From Sulfurimonas sp. (GTDB lineage Bacteria > Campylobacterota > Campylobacteria > Campylobacterales > Sulfurimonadaceae), in the NCBI GenBank assembly GCA_027063585.1, contig JAMORM010000122.1:1-5218 (forward strand): a DNA stretch of 5,218 nt, read 5' to 3'. The notes beneath the pieces were generated by a model, which saw only the letters and a program-made list of their open reading frames with translations, made no database searches and was not told the origin of the DNA. Shown in pieces: positions 1 through 4,362 of this stretch. A program made the translations under genes and the position numbers. Positions within the stretch are counted from its first letter, which is position 1. Each line of letters begins with the position of its first letter.

Positions 1-141
1 TATCTCATAAAGTGCTTCTCTGCCCAAAGCTTTTTTTTGAATTTCTTTCGTCTCAATAAGCATACCTTCATCGCCAATTTCCATTTTTGCTTTTTTCAGT
101 GCTTCTGATGGCGTACGTCCCGTAAATGTTAGAATTTTCAT
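1..141 (-). CDS. flhF: Flagellar biosynthesis GTPase FlhF, N-terminal fragment (cut by left edge)
   Basis: Only the first 47 codons are in the window; the frame is open to base 1. The protein begins MKILTFTGRTPSEALKKAK, the typical opening of FlhF, in which a TGRTPSEAL-like stretch starts the N-terminal B domain ahead of the SRP-type N and G domains. FlhF is a membrane-associated GTPase related to Ffh and FtsY. It sets the position and number of polar flagella, and in Campylobacterota it is also needed for normal expression of RpoN-dependent flagellar genes. The start ATG (141-139) overlaps the folK stop as ATGA, and no good Shine-Dalgarno sequence precedes it, so translational coupling to folK is likely. 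The GTPase motifs lie outside the window, so the call rests on the N-terminus plus the position beside folK and aroQ, which matches the C. jejuni order. Confidence 0.85.
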   Translation of the reverse strand, partial: MKILTFTGRTPSEALKKAKMEIGDEGMLIETKEIQKKALGREALYEI

Positions 142-626
142 ATGCCAACACCGGCTAAAGGAATAACTACACTTTCTCTTTGTGCATAAAAAGGGTGTGG
201 TACAATTAAATCTTTCGTATTTATTTTGCGATTATCAAAAAATATAATATCCAAATCTAATGTCCTTGGTGCATTGGCAAAACTTCTACGTCTACCGAAT
301 TTTTTCTCTAATCTTAGTAAATAGCGTAAAAAAACTTTTGGTTGCATTGAAGTTTTTAAAACCATTATTGAGTTAAAAAAATCATCTTGGTCTTTATAAC
401 CAAAAGGAGGATTTTTTAAAATCAATGATGTTTTTACTAATGATATTCTTTTGTCTTTTTGCAGTACAACAAAAAGGCGCTCAAACCGGCGACGGACATC
501 TCCGACATTTCCGCCGATTCCGACTACTGTTTCATATCTATGCTTACTTTTTGCACATGTATGAAAAGGGAAATGCAAGCTATAAAAAGAGGATAACCTT
601 TTATCTATCTTGCGTCTTTTGTACAT
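138..626 (-). CDS. folK: 2-amino-4-hydroxy-6-hydroxymethyldihydropteridine pyrophosphokinase (HPPK)
   Basis: FolK transfers pyrophosphate from ATP to 6-hydroxymethyl-7,8-dihydropterin in cytoplasmic folate synthesis, giving the substrate of dihydropteroate synthase. Visible family motifs are GIGGNVGD (residues 36-43; usually G-S-N, here G-G-N), the NPPFGYKDQDDFFN region (72-85) that shapes the pterin pocket, an arginine cluster (112-114), RTLDLDI (121-127) with the Mg2+-binding aspartates D124 and D126, and VPHP (142-145). The 162-residue length is near normal but distributed unusually: about 33 residues precede the fold, rich in Arg, Lys and aromatics, while the C-terminus stops soon after the last conserved PLAGV segment. 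The ATG at 626 is preceded by only a weak ribosome site (AAGCACTTAC) and lies 8 nt after the aroQ stop, so it is probably translated from the aroQ message. A later start would remove some of the extension, but I recall similar extensions in Campylobacter and kept it. The stop overlaps the flhF start. Confidence 0.93.
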   Translation of the reverse strand: MYKRRKIDKRLSSFYSLHFPFHTCAKSKHRYETVVGIGGNVGDVRRRFERLFVVLQKDKRISLVKTSLILKNPPFGYKDQDDFFNSIMVLKTSMQPKVFLRYLLRLEKKFGRRRSFANAPRTLDLDIIFFDNRKINTKDLIVPHPFYAQRESVVIPLAGVGI

Positions 627-634
627 GTAAGTGC

Positions 635-1108
635 TTATGCTTGTTGCTGTGCCTGAGCTTCTTGAGCTGCTTTCATTTCATTCATAATTTGGAACATACC
701 CATCATTGCTAAATGATAGCCAAATGGTCCAAAACCTACAATAGATGATGTACAAACAGGTGCAATCATATTTTTTTGTCTAAAGTCTTCACGTCTATGG
801 ATATTGCTAATATGCACTTCTATCGCAGGCAGACTAACAGCAGAAATAGCATCACGAATTGCAATCGATGTGTGCGTATATGCAGCAGCATTGATAATAA
901 GCCCTTGTGCCTCGCCATAACACTCTTGAATTTTATCTACAATTTCACCTTCAAGATTACTTTGAAAAAACTCTATTTCAACTCCGTTTTGTGTCGCTAC
1001 ATCTTTCATCTGTGCATGAATTTGCTCTAATTTCATTGGACCGTAAATATTTTGTTCACGAATACCAAGCATATTTAAATTTGGACCTTGAATGACTACT
1101 ATTTTCAT
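635..1108 (-). CDS. aroQ: Type II 3-dehydroquinate dehydratase
   Basis: This cytoplasmic enzyme converts 3-dehydroquinate to 3-dehydroshikimate, the third step of the shikimate pathway to chorismate. The 157 residues match the small type II family (about 145-160) throughout. [11 protein letters not shown] (8-18) and IYG (21-23) carry the active-site loop, with Arg17 and the catalytic Tyr22. [13 protein letters not shown] (48-60) follows, then [15 protein letters not shown] (73-87) with Asn73 and His79. [14 protein letters not shown] (97-110) holds the acid/base pair Glu97 and His99, and Arg110. All key residues are present. The C-terminal 12 residues are a low-complexity Ala/Gln tail not needed by the fold. 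A good ribosome site, AAAGGG (1114-1119), sits 5 nt before the ATG. It is the first gene of a minus-strand run with folK and flhF. Activity in the biosynthetic direction is inferred, since type II enzymes can also serve quinate breakdown. Confidence 0.98.
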   Translation of the reverse strand: MKIVVIQGPNLNMLGIREQNIYGPMKLEQIHAQMKDVATQNGVEIEFFQSNLEGEIVDKIQECYGEAQGLIINAAAYTHTSIAIRDAISAVSLPAIEVHISNIHRREDFRQKNMIAPVCTSSIVGFGPFGYHLAMMGMFQIMNEMKAAQEAQAQQQA

Positions 1109-1149
1109 TTTTACCCTTTGATTATCATAATTTTATCTTCTAAAGGGCT

Positions 1150-1155
1150 ATTTTA
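1150..1155 (-). promoter_or_regulatory. Candidate -10 box for the aroQ-folK-flhF run
   Basis: TAAAAT on the minus strand, preceded by a T-rich tract about 15 bases upstream, fits the sigma-70 promoters of Campylobacterota, which have a clear -10 box, no conserved -35 box and T-rich upstream sequence. Transcription would begin near 1143 and leave a leader of about 35 nt with the AAAGGG ribosome site. A second TAAAAT at 1130-1135 would give a leader of only about 15 nt and is the less likely choice. AT-rich DNA produces such boxes by chance. Confidence 0.38.
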
Positions 1156-1169
1156 TCCAAACTAATATT

Positions 1170-1197
1170 AAAAAAAAGTTGCATTACATGTAAACTT
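1170..1197 (-). terminator. Candidate terminator of the cysteine-rich gene
   Basis: Reading the minus strand from the stop codon, AAGT (1197-1194) pairs with ACTT (1179-1176), enclosing the 10-base palindrome TTACATGTAA (1193-1184) and a 4-nt bulge. The hairpin runs straight into eight T residues (1177-1170). The arrangement is right for intrinsic termination, but the stem is imperfect and poor in GC, so it would be weak. It would separate the 110-residue gene from the aroQ promoter just downstream. Confidence 0.4.
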
Positions 1198-1528
1198 AGT
1201 ATTTTTGTTCAACAAGATTATCACAATTTTTTATCATATCATACAAGTCCAGTTCTCTGCCTGATATAGTGCATACACTATTACCTGTTTCATCAATAAA
1301 TACAAATGTTTCAGATTCATGATAATCTTTACACATATGCACTGAAAATATAACATATTCCGCATTACATAAATTACAAAATTTGTCTACTATAGAATTG
1401 AATTTTTCTCCAGCTTTATCTATTTTTTTTATAGTAAGCACTTCTTTTTGCAAACTGTTTTTAAGAACATCCTGTAAATTCACAAGTTCTTCTTCTAAAT
1501 TTGCGAATTTATCACCACATTTAATCAT
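1196..1528 (-). CDS. Small cysteine-rich protein of unknown function
   Basis: I do not recognise this 110-residue protein. Residues 8-45 are charged and leucine-spaced (L11, L15, L18, L22, L26) and likely form a helix or short coiled coil. The rest looks alpha/beta: YVIFSVHMC (58-66), then ETFVFIDETGNSVC (73-86), which resembles a beta hairpin, then an acidic helix. Six cysteines (C4, C51, C54, C66, C86, C102) are many for a cytoplasmic protein this small. The CNLC pair (51-54), followed by His64-Met-Cys66 and His70, could bind a metal or act as a redox centre, but that is inference. There is no signal peptide or membrane segment. It is probably a real gene: it has the strongest Shine-Dalgarno in the window (GGAGGTG), its own candidate promoter and terminator, and no strong competing frame. 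GC is about 27 percent in a rough count, against about 33-38 percent in samples of aroQ and the deaminase gene. Confidence 0.78.
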   Translation of the reverse strand: MIKCGDKFANLEEELVNLQDVLKNSLQKEVLTIKKIDKAGEKFNSIVDKFCNLCNAEYVIFSVHMCKDYHESETFVFIDETGNSVCTISGRELDLYDMIKNCDNLVEQKY

Positions 1529-1540
1529 AACGCACCTCCA
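1529..1540 (-). promoter_or_regulatory. Strong Shine-Dalgarno of the cysteine-rich gene
   Basis: The minus strand reads TGGAGGTGCGTT directly before the ATG. GGAGGTG is a near-complete match to the 16S anti-Shine-Dalgarno sequence, with about 6 nt between GGAGG and the start. It fixes the start codon. Other genes here have weaker A-rich sites such as AAAGGG or AAGGA. Confidence 0.8.
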
Positions 1541-1557
1541 TTATAATTTATTATGCA

Positions 1558-1572
1558 ACTCTTATTAAGAGT
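1558..1572. promoter_or_regulatory. Perfect 15-bp palindrome, candidate operator
   Basis: ACTCTTA-T-TAAGAGT has two perfect 7-base arms around a single central base. It lies in the divergent region and overlaps the candidate minus-strand -10 box (TATACT, 1570-1575) and the predicted transcription start near 1563, which is where a repressor of the cysteine-rich gene would bind. From the deaminase promoter it lies about 60-75 bp upstream. Low GC makes chance palindromes more common, so this is a position-supported guess. Confidence 0.4.
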
Positions 1573-1575
1573 ATA
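1570..1575 (-). promoter_or_regulatory. Candidate -10 box for the cysteine-rich gene
   Basis: TATACT on the minus strand would start transcription near 1563 and give a leader of about 35 nt that includes the strong Shine-Dalgarno. No -35 box is evident, as expected for this phylum. The box shares bases with the right arm of the palindrome at 1558-1572. Confidence 0.42.
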
Positions 1576-1621
1576 TAGCATCTATTATCTATTTTTCCTT
1601 AGATATTAAAATTAAAAAGTG

Positions 1622-1627
1622 TATAAT
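1622..1627 (+). promoter_or_regulatory. Candidate -10 box for the deaminase-sppA operon
   Basis: A perfect TATAAT preceded by GTG lies 29 bases before the deaminase ATG. Transcription would begin near 1634, leaving a leader of about 23 nt with an A-rich, weak ribosome site (AAAAAGAAAAAAG). AT-rich upstream sequence with a T5 run near 1592 fits the phylum's promoter style. As sppA abuts the first gene, this promoter probably serves both. Confidence 0.5.
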
Positions 1628-1656
1628 TTCATTAAATATATTCAAAAAGAAAAAAG

Positions 1657-2880
1657 ATGACAATACTCGTTCCAAATTATATACTTACACCCAATCAATT
1701 ACTAAAAGATAATGCAATTGCATTTGATAAAACTATCAGAGCAGTTGGACCTTTAACGCAGTTGCAGCAAAAATTTCCTTCAGCAGAAATTGTACAACTT
1801 CAAAAAAATTCTCTGCTTATGCCCGGACTTATTAATGCTCATGTACATGTAGAGTTTTCTGCTAATAAAAATCAACTCAGTTACGGTAATTTTTTAAACT
1901 GGCTTTACAGTGTAATAGAAAACAGAGAAGAACTCATTAGTAGCTGTGACCTTTCTTGTATGAGTAAAGCAATAGATTCCATGCTGGAGAGCGGTATTAC
2001 TACTTTTGGTGCTATCAGTTCACATGCAATGGACCTTGAAGCCTGTGTCAATGCAAAACAAAATGTAGTTTTTTTCAATGAACTTATCGGTTCACAGGCC
2101 GGTATGGCAGATGCACTTTTTAGTGATTTTCTTGCCAGACTTGATGCTTCCAAGGCTGTTACAAGAGAAGGTTTTCACCCTGCTGTGGCAATTCATTCCC
2201 CTTATTCTGTGCATCCTGTACTTATAAAAAAAGCTTTAGATATCGTTAAAAATGAAAAACTAAAACTTACGGCACATTTTATGGAAAGTGAAGCGGAGCG
2301 TAACTGGCTTGATTCGAGCAGTGGAGATTTTAAAGATTTTTTTCAAACACTGCTTAAACAAGACAGAAGCGTAAGTGATGCAAAAGAGTTTTTAAGCTAT
2401 TTTGACGGATATGAAACACTTTTAACTCATGCAGTTAAAACTAACGAAGAAGAGCTTGATCAGATTGCACAGCAAAAGCACACCATTATTCACTGTCCGA
2501 TTTCAAACAGACTTTTAGGCAATCCTACCCTTGATATCAAAAAATTGAATGAAAAAAATATTCGCTGGATCGTTGCTACTGACGGACTCAGTTCAAATTA
2601 TAAACTTGATTTGTTTGAAGAGATGAAAATTTCTCTTTTTATGCACAGTGATGCACCGCTCTTAACATTTGCCCAAGAGCTTATAAAAGGTATAACCATA
2701 CACGCAGCTGAAGCACTCGGACTCAATACAGGAGAGATAAAAGAGGGGAAAAATGCCGATATGCTTGTTCTTGATTTGGATGCCGAACCAAATGAAGAGT
2801 TAGCCATTCATTTAATACTTCACCGCTATAATATCTCAAAAGTTTTCATTAATGGAAAACTTAAAAAAGGAAATAAATAA
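1657..2880 (+). CDS. mqnF: Aminodeoxyfutalosine deaminase, amidohydrolase family
   Basis: This is a 407-residue cytoplasmic metal-dependent hydrolase of the COG0402 type. Metal and catalytic residues of the superfamily are in order: H62 and H64 (AHVHVEF), H207 with nearby E210 (TAHFMESE), H258 (LTHAV) and D309 (ATDGLSSN). HSPYSVHP (180-187) and HCPISN (279-284) are also typical. A short beta segment at each end, with ING (398-400) and GKNADMLVLD (364-373), completes the usual composite fold. Nis0429 of Nitratiruptor, a COG0402 enzyme, was shown to deaminate 6-amino-6-deoxyfutalosine to futalosine in menaquinone synthesis, and the conserved position beside aroQ and sppA supports the same role here. 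Related sequences are often labelled chlorohydrolase or adenosine/guanine deaminase; sequence alone does not exclude another aminopurine-type substrate. The gene symbol varies between databases. The stop abuts the sppA start. Confidence 0.88.
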   Translation: MTILVPNYILTPNQLLKDNAIAFDKTIRAVGPLTQLQQKFPSAEIVQLQKNSLLMPGLINAHVHVEFSANKNQLSYGNFLNWLYSVIENREELISSCDLSCMSKAIDSMLESGITTFGAISSHAMDLEACVNAKQNVVFFNELIGSQAGMADALFSDFLARLDASKAVTREGFHPAVAIHSPYSVHPVLIKKALDIVKNEKLKLTAHFMESEAERNWLDSSSGDFKDFFQTLLKQDRSVSDAKEFLSYFDGYETLLTHAVKTNEEELDQIAQQKHTIIHCPISNRLLGNPTLDIKKLNEKNIRWIVATDGLSSNYKLDLFEEMKISLFMHSDAPLLTFAQELIKGITIHAAEALGLNTGEIKEGKNADMLVLDLDAEPNEELAIHLILHRYNISKVFINGKLKKGNK

Positions 2881-3750
2881 ATGGATTTTTTAAAAAAAAT
2901 ATTTACACCCATAACCGCTACAATGAACTATATACAAAATCACTTCAAAGCAATGCTGTTTGTACTGATTTTGATTTTGATTTTTGCTCCTGCAAGTAAA
3001 AAAGAGTTCACAAACTATAATCTAGAAAAAATTAATCTCAACGGTCCTATTATGGATGCAACAGAAATAATAGAAAAAATAGACAAAGCAGCAAACAATA
3101 AAAATGTAAAAGGCGTACTATTAACTGTTAACTCCCCAGGCGGTGCCGTTTCCCCTTCTATAGAAATAGCCTATGCAATAAAAAGACTTAAAGAAAAAAA
3201 ACCTGTTGTTGCCTATGCAAAAGGCACCATGGCAAGCGGAAGCTATTATGCAAGTATATGGGCTGATAAAATCATTGCAAATCCAGGAAGTATGATAGGA
3301 AGCATCGGCGTTATTATGCAGGGTGCCGATTTAAGCGGTCTAATGAACAAAATCGGTATAAAATCTCAGGTGGTAAAAGCCGGCCTCTATAAACAAATCG
3401 GCACACCGGACAGACCGTGGAAAAAGTATGAGGTTGCAGAACTCAATAAAGTTATCAAAGGCACTTACGATATGTTTACCAAAGACGTTGCCGATGCAAG
3501 AAAACTCGACTTTAAAAAAAGAAACACATATGCAAATGCACATATTTTTACAGCGGCACAAGCAAAAAAAGTCGGTTTGATTGATCAGCTCGGTGTTGAA
3601 TATAATGCTAAAAATGAGTTGGTAAAGTTAAGTGGTGTTACTCATCCTGTATGGAATCAAGAAGATAAACTGGATAAAATAATGAAAAAGCTTACGGCAT
3701 CCACTGCCGTTATTCTTAACACATATTTTCCCGATCTAATCCTAAAATAA
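2881..3750 (+). CDS. sppA: Signal peptide peptidase SppA, short membrane-anchored form
   Basis: This 289-residue serine peptidase of family S49 degrades remnant signal peptides in or at the cytoplasmic membrane. A basic N-terminus and one hydrophobic segment (about 23-38, FKAMLFVLILILIFAPA) form an uncleaved anchor, with the catalytic domain outside the cytoplasm. NSPGG (84-88) marks the oxyanion region. Ser119 in GTMASGSYYAS is the nucleophile and Lys171 in AGLYKQIGTPDRPW the general base. Their 52-residue spacing equals that of S147 and K199 in Bacillus subtilis SppA. The protein has one peptidase domain, unlike the tandem form of about 600 residues in E. coli, so it should work as a ring-shaped oligomer. 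The ATG directly follows the deaminase TAA. Its ribosome site, AAGGA (2867-2871), lies inside the previous gene, so the two are very likely co-transcribed. The equivalent C. jejuni gene is called pspA. Confidence 0.94.
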   Translation: MDFLKKIFTPITATMNYIQNHFKAMLFVLILILIFAPASKKEFTNYNLEKINLNGPIMDATEIIEKIDKAANNKNVKGVLLTVNSPGGAVSPSIEIAYAIKRLKEKKPVVAYAKGTMASGSYYASIWADKIIANPGSMIGSIGVIMQGADLSGLMNKIGIKSQVVKAGLYKQIGTPDRPWKKYEVAELNKVIKGTYDMFTKDVADARKLDFKKRNTYANAHIFTAAQAKKVGLIDQLGVEYNAKNELVKLSGVTHPVWNQEDKLDKIMKKLTASTAVILNTYFPDLILK

Positions 3751-3777
3751 GTTAGTGAGCTTTTACAGCTCAGTAAC
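3751..3777. terminator. Shared hairpin terminator between convergent genes
   Basis: GTTAGTGAGC (3751-3760) and GCTCAGTAAC (3768-3777) pair over 10 positions with one G-G mismatch (C-C on the minus transcript) around a 7-base loop. The arm begins at the base after the sppA stop. For the minus-strand gene, the stop codon lies in the loop and the last codons form one arm. On the minus strand the hairpin is followed by TTATTTTA, a reasonable U tract. On the plus strand it is followed by TTCTACTAC, a poor one. It is therefore probably a real terminator for the FmdE-like gene and a weaker one for sppA. Confidence 0.6.
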
Positions 3778-4362
3778 TTCTACTACATCTTCTAAATTTT
3801 CAAAAATTCTTTTTACTCTGTCCTGCCATAACTGACCAAACTCTTCCACTTCCTCGGGTGTAGCGGCTCCAGTTGTCAGTTTTTGCATCAACGGCATCAT
3901 TTTTGGAGAAGCAGGTACAGCCGAATGATTATAATTTACATCTACGCTTTTACCTGTATCTACTCGTGTAAATCTTGCAGATGAATCAATATTTGCATCA
4001 AAAAACATTAACGAATGACGGGCAAACTGTCCATTTAACCCTTTAAATCCACTCTTATAAGTCGCACCCGTAATATGAGAAATAACATTACCAATAACGC
4101 CCGCAACTCCCTCTTCTACAGATTCTTCAAACTCCACTTTAATATTTCCCCGCACTGCTCGTTCATTGGGATATAAAACTTTTATAGCTTCACTCGCCAT
4201 AATATAAGCACCGGCAACAGTCGGGCAAGAGTGTCCAGCAGCTTTTACCACTTCTAAGTATGTTATTTCATACTCACCGTTTTTAAATGCTCCTAAAACC
4301 TGAGCTAAAGGGTCTTTGACTTCTATACTTGGTACCGTATCAAAAAATTGTGGATAATTCAT
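3763..4362 (-). CDS. FmdE-domain protein of unknown function
   Basis: The 199 residues resemble the FmdE family (subunit E of formylmethanofuran dehydrogenase, Pfam PF02663). AAGHSCPTVAGAYIMASEA (41-59) corresponds to the family's G-H-x-C-P-G signature, with H44 and C46 the likely metal ligands. GNVISHITGATYKSGFKG (91-108) corresponds to the second signature around T-G-x-T, with H96 another possible ligand; H116 follows. The C-terminal zinc ribbon of methanogen FmdE is absent. The tail instead ends in a helix of about 40 residues with many charges. There is no signal peptide or membrane segment, so the protein should be cytoplasmic. Methanofuran chemistry is not expected in this phylum, so the name gives the fold, not the job. 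The ATG overlaps the xseA stop as ATGA, with AAGGA at 4372-4376, so translation is probably coupled to xseA. The family call comes from motif memory and is less certain than the gene itself. Confidence 0.78.
   Translation of the reverse strand: MNYPQFFDTVPSIEVKDPLAQVLGAFKNGEYEITYLEVVKAAGHSCPTVAGAYIMASEAIKVLYPNERAVRGNIKVEFEESVEEGVAGVIGNVISHITGATYKSGFKGLNGQFARHSLMFFDANIDSSARFTRVDTGKSVDVNYNHSAVPASPKMMPLMQKLTTGAATPEEVEEFGQLWQDRVKRIFENLEDVVEVTEL

Noticed and set aside
425..1095. Plus-strand open frames at 425-712, 776-1030 and 907-1095
   Set aside because: They lie antisense within folK and aroQ, whose family motifs are unmistakable. They have no ribosome sites of note and their translations show no recognisable domain.
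1196..1528. Recent horizontal transfer of the cysteine-rich gene
   Set aside because: The lower GC is suggestive, but the gene is short and there is no flanking repeat, tRNA, integrase or transposase. The evidence is too thin to claim transfer.
1540..1545. Perfect TATAAT on the minus strand near the cysteine-rich gene
   Set aside because: It touches the Shine-Dalgarno, so a transcript starting from it would begin at or after the ribosome site. The TATACT at 1570-1575 is better placed.
1383..1568. Plus-strand open frame antisense to the cysteine-rich gene
   Set aside because: Its product is Ser/Phe-rich as expected from the reverse of an AT-rich gene, it has no ribosome site, and the opposite strand has a very strong one at the right distance.
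1657..2880. Annotation as chlorohydrolase or adenosine deaminase
   Set aside because: The metal site is shared by these enzymes, but characterised COG0402 relatives from Campylobacterota act on aminodeoxyfutalosine, and the neighbourhood agrees.
1905..3561. Minus-strand open frames at 1905-2153, 2598-2807 and 3340-3561
   Set aside because: They are fully antisense to the deaminase and sppA genes and have no motifs of their own.
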